From Spodoptera frugiperda (Eukaryota; Arthropoda; Insecta; Lepidoptera; Noctuidae): a DNA stretch of 64,000 bases. The notes under the pieces were generated by a model that had not been told where the DNA came from, made no database searches, and saw only the letters and a list, made by a program, of their open reading frames with translations. Position numbers and translations under genes: made by a program. Within the stretch, counting starts at the first letter, position 1. Every line of letters starts with the position of its first letter. Positions 34,554 to 44,450 of the stretch are shown here, piece after piece. The stretch is from assembly GCF_023101765.2 (NCBI RefSeq), contig NC_064242.1, positions 10,652,327 to 10,716,326 on the forward strand, read 5' to 3'.

Positions 34554-36260
34554 ATGGATATTGTTACTAAAAAAACTTTAAAAGATGATGATAAGGAGGT
34601 ACAATCGATGTCAAGAAAGAGCAGTTCGTGTCCCGGCACGAAAGGAAGGACAACGCGGTCGAATTTTAAGCGACCGGCAACACCAATGGGAGGAGTAGCA
34701 AGTGACAGTGGCGAGTCTGATTGCTCGCTAATGTCATCGGTCTCCCAGATGTCGACGGCGTCAGTAACGACGCGGGCACGCAAGCGGAGTCGAACAACGA
34801 CTAGGTCTGCGCAGGATGCAGTAGGAATCCTACCTGGATCAGAGAAAGAGGCTTTGGAAAGACTGGCCAAAGAGAACACAGATCTACGGTCTCAGGTCGC
34901 TAGCCTTAAAGAAGCTGTTGCTGGCCTAAAAAACCAGCTGAACCTACTTTCTCAACAGGGAGCAACACAGACGTTACAAGTTTCCGGATCGCCTGTGCCT
35001 GGTAGTTTGGCACCAGATACGGAAGCTCAACTTCGACGCTCCATCGCCATAGAGGTTGGCACTATGATGGACGCGAAGTTAGCTGCATTAGAGGGAAGAC
35101 TGCTGCCAGAGAAGTCGGTTCGCCCAGCTCTCGCTTCAGATGCCAGGAGACCTTTAGCCTCTAAGCCAGTCCAGGCAGACGCGACAGCCAAAAAGAAGGC
35201 AAAAAAGAAGAAAAGAAAGAAGAAGGAAATTAATGCAATCACACCCATTGTGGTTGCAGCATCACCTGCACGAATGCCCACTTCGGCTGCAAAGGATGGA
35301 CAACCGGGGACAGCAAATTCCCAGGACAACACCACGTGGTCATTGGTGGTGGGACGCAAGGCCAAAAAGGCAAATGCCCCACAACCAATAGCTTCATCCG
35401 CCTCGAATGCGCAGGTCAAACTATTAAAAAAGCCGTCAGTGAAACTGCCAAAAGTTCCCGCTTCGGCAGCGATCACTATAGGCATAAGGGAAGGAGCAAC
35501 CACAGGCCTTGGGGAGGTACTTGCTGAGGCAAGGAGACGAATCAATCTTTCGGAGTTCGGGATCACTGGTGACTCATGCCGTGAGAAACGTGCTGCTGAT
35601 GGTGGGATAGTTTTCATGATCTCCGGTGAGGATTCTTCTTCTAAGGCCGATCGTCTGGCAATTCGTATGCGGGAGGTCCTTGGGGAATTTGAAGTGCAAA
35701 TCGGACGTCCAACTAAAATGGCCGAGGCAAGAGTCATGGACCTAAACGACGCTGTAACCCCAGATGAGGTGGCAGCGGCCATTGCTAGGGCGGGCGGATG
35801 TTCCACGGCAGAAATTAAAATAGGTGAAATTCGACGTCCCCCTTCTTCTTTGGGGCACGTATGGGTCCGTGGCCCCCTGGTGGCAATGAAAAAACTAGCG
35901 TCCACCAAGCGCATGCCATTAGGTTGGACGTCAGTTAGAGTCGAAGTACTGGAACCACGTCGCATGATGTGCTACCGTTGCTTCGAGCCGGGGCATGTCA
36001 GACGTATGTGCACTAGTTCTGTGGACCGGAGTTCCCAGTGCTATGTCTGCGGTGGAGCCCATAAAGCGCGTGAGTGTACTTCGCCAACCCCAAAGTGCCC
36101 GGTATGCTCAGACCAGGGTCGCCCTGCAAACCATCGTCTCGGAGGAAAGCAGTGTAATCCTCAAAAGAAACGGTCGCAAAAGAAATTACAAGAGACGTCA
36201 GCTGCACCTCAAAGTGTTGGCACCCCAGAGGAAATGGACACGTCACATTCCCAGCCCTGA
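34554..36260 (+). CDS. R1-type LINE ORF1 (gag-like RNA-binding protein), 568 aa
   Basis: ATG at 34554, TGA at 36258-36260. A Ser/Thr-rich N-terminus is followed by a short heptad stretch (about residues 95-133, LAKENTDLRSQVASLKEAV) that could form a coiled coil. A Lys/Arg run (about 212-225, KKKAKKKKRKKKE) follows. Near the end, from about residue 473, come three zinc knuckles: CYRCFEPGHVRRMC, CYVCGGAHKAREC, and a third starting CPVCSDQG. In R1-clade elements ORF1 binds element RNA and forms the ribonucleoprotein with ORF2. The frame has no lesion. The long minus-strand ORF opposite (35027-35965) is a shadow. The TGA overlaps the probable ORF2 start in CTGA. Confidence 0.9.
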   Translation: MDIVTKKTLKDDDKEVQSMSRKSSSCPGTKGRTTRSNFKRPATPMGGVASDSGESDCSLMSSVSQMSTASVTTRARKRSRTTTRSAQDAVGILPGSEKEALERLAKENTDLRSQVASLKEAVAGLKNQLNLLSQQGATQTLQVSGSPVPGSLAPDTEAQLRRSIAIEVGTMMDAKLAALEGRLLPEKSVRPALASDARRPLASKPVQADATAKKKAKKKKRKKKEINAITPIVVAASPARMPTSAAKDGQPGTANSQDNTTWSLVVGRKAKKANAPQPIASSASNAQVKLLKKPSVKLPKVPASAAITIGIREGATTGLGEVLAEARRRINLSEFGITGDSCREKRAADGGIVFMISGEDSSSKADRLAIRMREVLGEFEVQIGRPTKMAEARVMDLNDAVTPDEVAAAIARAGGCSTAEIKIGEIRRPPSSLGHVWVRGPLVAMKKLASTKRMPLGWTSVRVEVLEPRRMMCYRCFEPGHVRRMCTSSVDRSSQCYVCGGAHKARECTSPTPKCPVCSDQGRPANHRLGGKQCNPQKKRSQKKLQETSAAPQSVGTPEEMDTSHSQP

Positions 36261-39200
36261 AAGTCCTGCAGTGCAACCTGAACCACTGCCGCAGTGCGCA
36301 GAATTTATTCCTGCAAACCGTTGCGGAGTGGTCGGTTGCATTGGCGGTGGTGGCTGAGCCCTACGGCCTTCAGGACCATCCTCGCTGGTTCCGTGATACC
36401 GTAGACTCGGTTGCAGTTTACTGGGCTGGTGTGAGTGGTGACCCTCACTGTACCCTATTAGACAGAGGGCAGGGAATTGTGGCTGTTGAATGGGGATCAA
36501 TAGCCGTGGTGGGATGTTATGTGTCTCCAAACATCTCTCTCCAGGATTTCGAGAGATATCTGGATGGGGTAGCTAACTGCATTCGGCACAAATGCTCACC
36601 CCGTCCAGTATTGATCCTGGGTGATTTCAATGCTCACTCCAGGGCATGGGGTAACAGGCGGGACAGGCCTAGGGGGCATGTAGTGCAGGACTGGGCGGCT
36701 TCACTTGACCTCCGATTAATAAATCAAGGATCTATTGCCACCTGTGTCCGGTGGCAGGGAGAGTCAATTGTGGACCTAACATGGGCGTCCCCTTCTCTAG
36801 CCCCTAGAATTATGAACTGGAGAGTGGCTGAAGAGATGGTCACGCTTTCTGACCACCGCCACATTGTTTTCGATGTGGCACCTTGTCCATCCGAGAGTCA
36901 AAGTCGTCCCAGTACTAACCCACCGGCACGACGTTGGGCCCTCAAAAAGCTCGATCGAGAAATGCTCATCGCAGCTGCCAACGTCGTTGCCTGGCCGGGA
37001 GATAGTTCCCATGGGATCTCGCCCGATCCAGAAGGGGAGGCAGCTTGGTTTCGGGACAAAATGGCGTCAATCTGCGACGCCTCAATGCCCCGAGTCAAGT
37101 GCAACCAGCGTCCTAGAGCAGCTTATTGGTGGTCGGCAGACATAGCACACTTGCGTTCTGTCTGCCTGAGGCACCGCCGCCAGTTCCAGCGCACCCGACG
37201 CAGAAGGCAACCGAGCGCCACGGAAGAGCAAATCACTGCAGCCTACAGAGCGTACAGGGAGGCAACTATGGCGCTCCAACACGCCATCGCAGACGCCAAG
37301 TCTCGGTCCTGGAGAGAACTCCTCGAGGGGCTAAACAGGGATCCGTGGGGAAGACCATACCGCTTAGTCATGGGTAAACTCCGCCCATGGGTTCCCCCCA
37401 TTACGGAGACCATGGATCCGGATCTACTGGAAAGGGTGATAAATACACTCTTCCCAGTAGTTAGAGACAGCCCCTCACTTCCCTTACCATCGTCAGATTG
37501 GTCCCCTGACTTGGGAGTTACAGAAGGGGAGTTAGACCGAGCCGTGCGCAGACTAAGTGCTCGAAACACTGCGCCTGGCCCGGATGGTGTTCATGGCCGT
37601 GTGTGGGTGTTGGCTGTAGATGCTCTGGGGGACCGTTTGAGGCGGTTGTTCAACAGCTGTCTTGAGTCAGGCGTGTTCCCCGCCCGTTGGAAGGAAGCCG
37701 GATTAGTCCTCCTGAAGAAGCAAGGCAGGCCCGCGGATTCACCCTCTGCATACCGTCCCATATGCCTGCTCGACGAGATTTCCAAGCTCTTTGAAAGAGT
37801 AATCGCTGAAAGGCTCGTCGGGCACCTGTCGCGGGTTGGTCCCGACCTGTCTGACCACCAGTATGGTTTCCGGCAGCAGCGTTCCACAATAGATGCGATA
37901 CTGCGCGTCCGCTCGCTGTCGGATCAGGCAGTGTCCCAGGGTAGGGTTGCGTTGGCGATAAGCCTAGATATCGTTAACGCTTTTAATTCCCTACCCTGGA
38001 AGGCAATCAGGGAGGCTCTTGTTTATCACAGAATTCCTCCCTATTTGCAAAACATTATCGGGGCCTACCTATGCGACCGGCACATTCGCTATGTGGGCCG
38101 GGGCGGTAGCGTTCAGCGGAGAGAGATTACGTGTGGGGTTCCACAGGGATCTGTGCTGGGTCCTTTATTGTGGAACCTCGCTTATGATGCGGTCCTGCGC
38201 GTGGAACTTCCTGCAGATGTCCATGTCATTTGCTATGCAGATGACACGCTGGTAATGGCTAGTGGGACTAATTTTGAGGACACTATCCGGCTTTCAGAGC
38301 TCGGGGTGGCAAAAGTCGTGGCTTCTATTCGCGGACTGGGTTTGGAAATAGCGCCTCATAAAACTGAGGCTCTATGGTTCCATAAGCTCCCGAAGACCAG
38401 GGAGCCACCCAGTTCGTCAGTCTACGTTGGAGATGCGCATGTCCAGGTTGGCCGATACATAAAGTATCTAGGCTTAACCTTGGATGGTCGGTGGGGCTTC
38501 GAAGAGCATTTCGAACGCCTGGTCCCCCGAGTCGAGAAGGCAGTGGGTGCTCTGCACAGACTGCTGCCTAACATTGGGGGACCTCGAGAAGAAGTTCGCC
38601 GCCTCTACGCGGGTGTCGTGCGATCGATGGTTCTTTACGGGGCGCCTGTTTGGTCAGCTCGACTGTCAGGCGTCCGACGCTGTAGGACGAAAATATATCG
38701 CTTGCAGCGGAAAATAGCCATCCGTATCGCACGAGGATACCGAACGGTGTCCTTTGAGGCGGCAACTCTCCTGGCTCGCTTTCCGCCATTGGACATCCTG
38801 GCGGATATGGACGCAAAGGTGTATGACCAAATCCGCACTGTCCGCCGAAATGGCGGTAGCGTGCCAGGAGTGGCGTTCGTAAGGCTGAGGCGGCAAGAAA
38901 GGCGACACGCGCTCGAGCGGTGGCGTGAGCGGCTTGAACAGCCGGAGTACTCACGCAAGCGCGTTGTCGAAGCCATTCTACCGCACTTCGAAGCCTGGCT
39001 GAAGAGAGAGGAGCGCGTCTCCTTCAGGCTCACTCAGGTGCTCACCGGACATGGTTGCTTCGGTGAGTACCTGAACAGGATTGGGCGAGAGGCCACGACA
39101 AATTGTCACCACTGCGGAGGTGACCTGGATTCCGCACAGCACACGCTCGAGGAGTGCCCAGCGTGGGTCTCTGAGCGGCGGGTCCTGGTCACCAGGATCG

Positions 39201-39379
39201 GGCGAGATTTGTCTCTGTCAGCAGTAGTCAAGGCTATGTTGGCAGAGACAGAAAATTGGAGGGAAGTGGCTTCCTTTTGTGAGACTGTAATGTCCCAAAA
39301 GGAGGCTGCTGAGCGGGATCGCGAGAGGGCCGATCCTGTTCGTAGAAGGCGTCGAGGAGGCAACCGCCTTGACGCCTAA
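36257..39379 (+). CDS. R1-type LINE ORF2: AP endonuclease and reverse transcriptase, about 1040 aa
   Basis: The expected N-terminus (KVLQCNLNHCRSAQ) begins at 36260, directly after a CTG that overlaps the ORF1 stop; no ATG exists in this frame before the domain starts. Endonuclease residues are in place: Asn in CNLNHC, Glu in VVAEPYG, GDFNAHS, DLTWAS and LSDHRHI. RT motifs follow: YRPICLLDEISKLFERV, QYGFRQQRST, LDIVNAFNS, GVPQGSVLGPLLWN and YADDT (TAT codon at 38234), then KYLGLTLD. The C-terminus has a CCHC motif (CHHCGGDLDSAQHTLEEC). It nicks target DNA and reverse-transcribes its own RNA there. No stops or frameshifts. The CTG start means either reinitiation at a non-AUG codon, frameshifting, or a mutated ATG in this copy. 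Confidence 0.9.
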   Translation: MKVLQCNLNHCRSAQNLFLQTVAEWSVALAVVAEPYGLQDHPRWFRDTVDSVAVYWAGVSGDPHCTLLDRGQGIVAVEWGSIAVVGCYVSPNISLQDFERYLDGVANCIRHKCSPRPVLILGDFNAHSRAWGNRRDRPRGHVVQDWAASLDLRLINQGSIATCVRWQGESIVDLTWASPSLAPRIMNWRVAEEMVTLSDHRHIVFDVAPCPSESQSRPSTNPPARRWALKKLDREMLIAAANVVAWPGDSSHGISPDPEGEAAWFRDKMASICDASMPRVKCNQRPRAAYWWSADIAHLRSVCLRHRRQFQRTRRRRQPSATEEQITAAYRAYREATMALQHAIADAKSRSWRELLEGLNRDPWGRPYRLVMGKLRPWVPPITETMDPDLLERVINTLFPVVRDSPSLPLPSSDWSPDLGVTEGELDRAVRRLSARNTAPGPDGVHGRVWVLAVDALGDRLRRLFNSCLESGVFPARWKEAGLVLLKKQGRPADSPSAYRPICLLDEISKLFERVIAERLVGHLSRVGPDLSDHQYGFRQQRSTIDAILRVRSLSDQAVSQGRVALAISLDIVNAFNSLPWKAIREALVYHRIPPYLQNIIGAYLCDRHIRYVGRGGSVQRREITCGVPQGSVLGPLLWNLAYDAVLRVELPADVHVICYADDTLVMASGTNFEDTIRLSELGVAKVVASIRGLGLEIAPHKTEALWFHKLPKTREPPSSSVYVGDAHVQVGRYIKYLGLTLDGRWGFEEHFERLVPRVEKAVGALHRLLPNIGGPREEVRRLYAGVVRSMVLYGAPVWSARLSGVRRCRTKIYRLQRKIAIRIARGYRTVSFEAATLLARFPPLDILADMDAKVYDQIRTVRRNGGSVPGVAFVRLRRQERRHALERWRERLEQPEYSRKRVVEAILPHFEAWLKREERVSFRLTQVLTGHGCFGEYLNRIGREATTNCHHCGGDLDSAQHTLEECPAWVSERRVLVTRIGRDLSLSAVVKAMLAETENWREVASFCETVMSQKEAAERDRERADPVRRRRRGGNRLDA

Positions 39380-39746
39380 TACGCCGAAATTCCGCTTGTA
39401 TAACTGCAAGCGGTCCTTTGGGGCCACGGGCGCATAGAGTGGGGACTCTAGGCGCCCACCCAGTGACCTCAGGGAAGACGGTGGCACAGTGGTCACGTGC
39501 TGCCGTGCAACTTGCACAGCAAGGCTCATGGGAGACACACGTCTCCCTAGGGAAGTGCCGTAACAGGCGTTGCACCGTGGGGCTCCGGAGCAGGTCTATT
39601 GAGAGGACCCGGTGCCCCTTACAGGTGTTGAGGGTGGCCACCGGGGTGGTTTTAGTGAGGTAAAAATCCCACACTCCCTAGTCTTTTATCCCCAAAAAGC
39701 TAGGCGCCTTTTGAAGGTTTCCCCCCGTCACCAAAAAAAAAAAAAC

Positions 39747-40100
39747 CATTAAATGACTGAGTACGGCGGTTAGAGATTGAACCGCAGATAAAATATTTTG
39801 TGCTTATTTATCGTAAATGTAGAATTTTATTTACCGATGTCATTTTATATTAACGCTGTGATATATCATGATGATACATTATTAGTTATATCATACTACT
39901 GTTATAACAATGAAAATCATATTTTCATCTGACATTACGTCAACTGCAGTGCACATTAAAATTACAAACAGTCAATTTGGTGGTGTTTGCTCTATTTGAT
40001 ATTAGAATCATAAAGTAACCACACAATCAAACTGTTTTGCTTTGATAATGTCATATTGATGACTTTTGACATAATAATTAAGTATTAATTATTAGTTGTT
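39747..40100. other. Spacer, nothing recognised
   Basis: AT-rich flank between the LINE poly-A and a SINE. Confidence 0.45.
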
Positions 40101-40379
40101 GCCCGACAGCTTCGTTAGCCGAGTGGTTGCAAATGCGCCTGCTAGGCAAGAAGTCTCGGGTTCGATTGCCGGGTCGGGCGAAGGACTGCTGGGCTTTTTA
40201 CGGTTTTAAAAAAAACTCAGTTGTAGCACGGAGTCTGTAAATGCGCCCGTTATATGGCAATAGCTTCACCACCTATTACTTGGGATTATAACATAAATTG
40301 TGAAATGTGGGTGTACATTGTGCAGTAGCATTACGCGCCGTAATGTACACCTCTGCCTATCCTTTCGGGGATAAAGAGC
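40101..40379 (+). repeat. SINE family A, full-length plus-strand copy
   Basis: The tRNA-like head has box A TTAGCCGAGTGGTTGCAAAT and box B GGGTTCGATTGCCGGG, then GGACTGCTGGGCTTTTTAC, GCACGGAGTCTG, GTGGGTGTACATTGTGCAGT and the CCTTTCGGGGATAAAGAG tail. It serves here as the reference copy. Its Pol III boxes look intact, but it is not a functional tRNA gene. Confidence 0.85.
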
Positions 40380-40380
40380 G

Positions 40381-40484
40381 TGTTTGGCGCTCTGATTGGT
40401 TGATTTATTCAAGCCGGCCAATCAGGGAGCCGAACGCGCTCTTATTTCAATCACTTTAAACGTAAAGCAAACTTATACTAAAGG
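40381..40484. mobile_element. Family G palindromic element, left arm truncated
   Basis: GGCGCTCTGATTGGTTGATT, CCGGCCAATCAGGGAGCC and TTTAAACGTAAAGCAAACTT match the centre and right arm of 19841-19986. The outer left arm is missing, cut off where SINE A ends. Confidence 0.6.
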
Positions 40485-40997
40485 TACATACAACCTAGTA
40501 TATTAATTATTCTTGTAAATATCACGCTTCCTTTCATTTCATCGTCCCTTCAACATTTTCAACACAACTTTTGATTTTAAAAGAGCATGTCATATAATTC
40601 CTTACTTATTATACTTAGGTATGTTGGACTCGGACCAAAGTTCCTTTCATCCGAGATCAAAAGAAGGCCCGTTTTAATTTATATGCGTCCTTGGGAACGA
40701 CCAGGTGGTTGTTTAACATGTTCATTTCATTCTCATAATACGAACCGCACGTGTTGAAATTGCCCGCGTATTTTGTGTAATTATCATTCGTGTTTGTATT
40801 CATAATGTCACTAATCCCCGTACAACGATATGAGCCACATAATGTACGCAATTTTTCTAATTGTACGTGAATTATTTTTGTTATTAAGATTTGGTTAAAC
40901 GGGTGTGGTGGTAGCAGATAATAAATATTAGGTAGAATACATATGCAACTATATTTTGGCTAATATCATAAGAATGGTTTTTTGTAGGCATGAAAAT
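40485..40997. other. Spacer with second copy of the long-range direct repeat
   Basis: 40495-40590 (ACATTTTCAACACAACTTTT, AAAAGAGCATGTCAT) matches 33205-33302. The 64-codon minus ORF at 40657 is unsupported. Confidence 0.4.
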
Positions 40998-41090
40998 AAT
41001 CCAAAGTCTTCTCCCGCCTTGGGCAAGGCAAGAGGAAGTGTCAGATCCTTACTGACCAAAAACCACCCCGTTCCTACTCCTGCTTTTAGA
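40998..41090 (-). repeat. Interspersed repeat family D, partial
   Basis: TCTTCTCCCGCCTTGGGCAA, AGTGTCAGATCCTTACTGAC, CCACCCCGTTCCTACTCCTG. Confidence 0.65.
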
Positions 41091-42394
41091 TGTTTACCAA
41101 AGAGATCCGACTGCCGTTGAGATCAAAGATTATTTTGAAGTCAAAGGGAGAAGCGATAAATAGGTAACTTAACATCGACCCCTTTTCAATATTTCAGAAA
41201 TAAATTAGAAACGAAAACTTTGACGATTTGCTTATTTATTAGTCGTTAATGGAGCGTCGTTTTGATAGACCTAATTCATACTTAATTCTCTAGTTGACAG
41301 AGCATTAGCTATTCAACAAACACCCTGTAACCTGACTTGACAAAATGGTATTCTCAGCCCCTGATTAATAGATTCGTAAGTCATGACTTCGCTTTATATT
41401 TATTTCCGATAAAGTAAATGAAGCTCGAAACACATTAATTTGTCATAATAATTGAGTAATGATGACCAAACACGCAATTTCATACTTTGTGTTGTTGAGG
41501 AAAAAGTTGTAATTACGATTTTGTAAGTGTAATACTAGTATGTCCTAATGGGTGATGTTCGTAACTGTTCGTTAGATTGCTTGTGTAATGGATTTTATTT
41601 ATTATTGGACTTAATTATTCTTTTGTGTATCATATGTACCTGATTACCCGTATAAAAATAATTACTAGTAATTAATGGATGAACATTTTCTGTCTGTGCT
41701 AAAAATATTTATTTCTTTAACTTAAGAATAATATATAAAAATATAAGCTCCTAAGGTTGTTTTAAGGTCGAAGTCATAAATTATTATCAACAACTAACAC
41801 AAATAATACCAATTGAAAAAAAATATATTTCTTATATAATACAAAAACATACAACTTATACAACAAACCATCTCATAAAAATCAAATAATTTATAAACAA
41901 AAATATAAATTACACCTTATTAACTTATTTATGAGAATTGCAATTTATAAATTAATAGCAATCAAACACAGATTTATTATAAAACAAATTAAATATTAAT
42001 TAATAAAGTTTTATCGGAACACACATCAGCTTCTCATTAGCGGCCACGATAATAATTCGGTGGAAAATAAATTGATCAGCTTTACTTTATCTGATCCACA
42101 GGAATCAATTTGTCAACAATTCAAGTTAGGGAGCATTAATTCATATTTGTTGAGGTTTGTGATCGGGATTTGTGGCTTGAGAACCAATATAGGAAATTCA
42201 GATTATCAGTCTTCGGAACAAAGTCGTTACAATTTGAATCCCTGCCGCGATTCCCGTTTTATTTACCCAAATGTATCACAATATAATTATGTTGGCAAAT
42301 AAGCCATTTTCTTATTTCTTTTATTACCCACCGACTCCCGATAGCAGTACTTCATAATCAACTTAATAGAATGAATATTAATTATATTTATGTA
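41091..42394. other. AT-rich spacer, nothing recognised
   Basis: No repeat recognised. The 80-codon ORF at 42060-42302 has no recognisable domain. Confidence 0.4.
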
Positions 42395-42566
42395 ATACTG
42401 GCTTCGGGCAGCGGCTTCGCGTTCCCACGGGATATGGAGTGACCTATGTCCTTTTCCAGACTTTAATCTACCCCTGTTACAAATTTCATTTCAATCCTTT
42501 CTGCCATTTTGACGTGAAGAAGTAAAGCAAACACACAAACTTTCACATGTATAATATTAGTAGGAT
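42395..42566 (+). repeat. LINE-like 3' tail fragment
   Basis: TGGCTTCGGGCAGCGGCTTC, CCATTTTGACGTGAAGAAGT, then ATAATATTAGTAGGAT. Best copy of this tail type in the window. Confidence 0.55.
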
Positions 42567-43014
42567 AAACAATTTCAATCCCTAGTTAGCATTATTTCAA
42601 AATTCAAACCAGCTACAAAAACTATTCACAAAACTAACAAGATAATTTACAATACGTTTCTTTAATAAACATCAGAACTTAATATACACAAGTTGTAACT
42701 AGACTAGACTTACAAGTTAGCGGGAACTGAGTTCAACTCAATATTCCTCATTAGTAACTTAACTAGCAAAGTAGCAACTCAGCTCTTGAAGCTTTGAGGC
42801 CGACAAGTAAAGTCTTGTATAAATATGAAACGCAAATCAGGTCAACGATCTTTTAGTCAGAGATATTTTCTTTGTTGATCTTTTAGGTCTTACTTATTAG
42901 GCTAGGAATAGAGCTGGTTTTTAATTAAATTTTATGCTGAGGCGGTTTTATTACGCTTATTGAAATGTCTATTTTTATCATAATTCAATTCAGTGATTTT
43001 CGATCTGTGGATAA
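42567..43014. other. Spacer, nothing recognised
   Basis: AT-rich. The 63-codon minus ORF at 42932 reaches into the neighbouring LINE tail and is not a gene. Confidence 0.45.
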
Positions 43015-43363
43015 AGCCTTTTTTTGATGACCCATTTGTAACCTTCAAAAGGCGTCTAGCTTTTTGGAGATAAAAAAGTAGGGAGTGTGGAATTTTTACT
43101 TTACTAAAACCACTCCTCAGCACCTGTAAGGGGCACCGAATCCTCTAAGTAGACCTGCTCTGGAGCTACCACGGTGCAACCTCTGTTACGGCGCATGGCT
43201 ATGGATATGGAATACGTCTCTCATGAGCTTCGACGTGCAAGTCGCAAGGCAGCACGTGACCACTGTGCTACCGTCTTTCCTGAGGTCGCTAGATGGGCAC
43301 TTAGAGTAGCCACTCTATGCACCCGCCGCCACAAAATTCCAGTAGAGAGCCTAGTGATGTGAC
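43015..43363 (-). mobile_element. 5'-truncated copy of the R1-type LINE (3' UTR only)
   Basis: On the minus strand it matches 39430-39735 in order, e.g. CACGTGCTGCC, AGCTCATGAGAG and the CAGGTGCTGA-type run, then AAAAAGCTAGACGCC and an A-run at 43018-43024. Divergence is visible, so it is older than the full-length copy. ORFs on both strands are artefacts. Confidence 0.8.
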
Positions 43364-44247
43364 TGATAAATAAATGTAAATCAGAGTTCTTTCTTTCGGA
43401 AAATAGCCACTCGCCTCTAATCACTCTCCCTTAGGAAAATGGTTAATCTTACTAAAAACTTATTAATTAGAAATATAACAATCTTGAGGCATTTGTAAAT
43501 ATTCTCCAAACAGATTTTGTTTTGTGAATAGAGAAGAAAAACAGATAACTATAATACCATCTTCATTTATCATGTTTTCAATAACAATTGAGTTGATGTT
43601 TCACAAAGTCGACCTATTTCTCTGATCAAGTTTTAACGAAACAAGGCCGACAACCTTTAAAAGCTTCAGATAAAGGGTTTCTTAAAGTTTTATGAGTACA
43701 GAAAGAGGTCAGAGGATTTGTCGATTTATTATACGTATCGAAGTTTTTAGAACAATAGCTAGAGAAAGTCTAAAATTCTCCCAAACTCCAAAAAGGAGGT
43801 TGAACGTAGTAAAAAAACACTTCAGAATACTGGCCTTCTGAGAATGCTCGTTTAAAGAATTCGAACGATTGCCCGAAATTTAAAACTTTTGACATTAAAT
43901 ACCGAACAAAGTACGAATTCTCACGAACATTTCCGAGGAACATTGCTATAATATCCGGGCTTCCGAGCGACTTCAGGACGCTTCTCTGTTTAAGGCTAAG
44001 TTGGACAAGTCTTCTGAATTGGATAAACGCGAATAAATTGCATTAAGGAAGTAACACTTCCTTATAAGAACTATTAAATTCACAACTTTATGCAATTCTT
44101 AAACTTGGCTAACTAGTTAAGTAAGAAACATGTTGGAAGTCTTCAGACTAATGAACTTTGTACCTCGTCTGTGTAGTTTAATACAATTTTAACTTTAACG
44201 TCATTCTCCGAGAATCCAATTTAATTAAAAAACACAGTCAAAGGTAG
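43364..44247. other. Spacer, nothing recognised
   Basis: No supported gene or repeat. Confidence 0.4.
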
Positions 44248-44450
44248 TCTGCCTCGTTGGAAGAGTGCAAGTGCGGCTGGGGGGCAAGAGGTCTCGGGTT
44301 CGCTTCCCGGGTCAGGCAAACTACAAATGGGTGTTTTTCGTAATAAGCTCACCTCCAATTACATGGGACTTATAACGTAAATGGTAAAAAGTGGTCTCCA
44401 TACGTGCCATAATGACCTCTGCCTACCTTCGGGTATAAAAAACGTTACGT
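44248..44450 (+). repeat. SINE family A, plus-strand copy, internally deleted
   Basis: The head GCCTCGTTGGAAGAGTGCAA and box B GGTCTCGGGTTCGCTTCCCG are clear. The body is shortened (missing the segment with the TCAGTAGTAGCA motif), then CCATAATGACCTCTGCCTAC and a CTTCGGGTATAAAAAACG tail. Confidence 0.75.

Larger units (their letters stand above)
33985..39746 (+). mobile_element. Full-length R1-clade non-LTR retrotransposon
   Basis: A sharp rise in GC content near 33985 marks the 5' end; a poly-A run at 39733-39746 marks the 3' end. It has a 5' UTR of about 570 bp, ORF1 and ORF2 with no internal stops, and a 3' UTR of about 365 bp. The endonuclease-RT order and the C-terminal zinc motif fit the R1 clade. 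The flanks are neither 28S rDNA nor TTAGG telomere repeats, so the known R1, TRAS and SART target sites do not apply. A clear target duplication was not found. A 3' copy is at 43015-43363. Confidence 0.85.

Noticed and set aside
35027..35965. 312-codon ORF on the minus strand
   Set aside because: Lies wholly antisense to LINE ORF1 and is rich in Ser, Ala and Arg, as expected from the reverse of a GC-rich coding frame. It has no domain of its own.
38568..39674. Several 80-146-codon minus ORFs over LINE ORF2 and its 3' UTR
   Set aside because: Shadows of the plus-strand ORF2; no motif, and they overlap each other in different frames.
40101..40180. Possible tRNA gene in the plus-strand SINE A copy
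   Set aside because: Good Pol III boxes but part of a repeat family with the same body elsewhere; the cloverleaf is degenerate.
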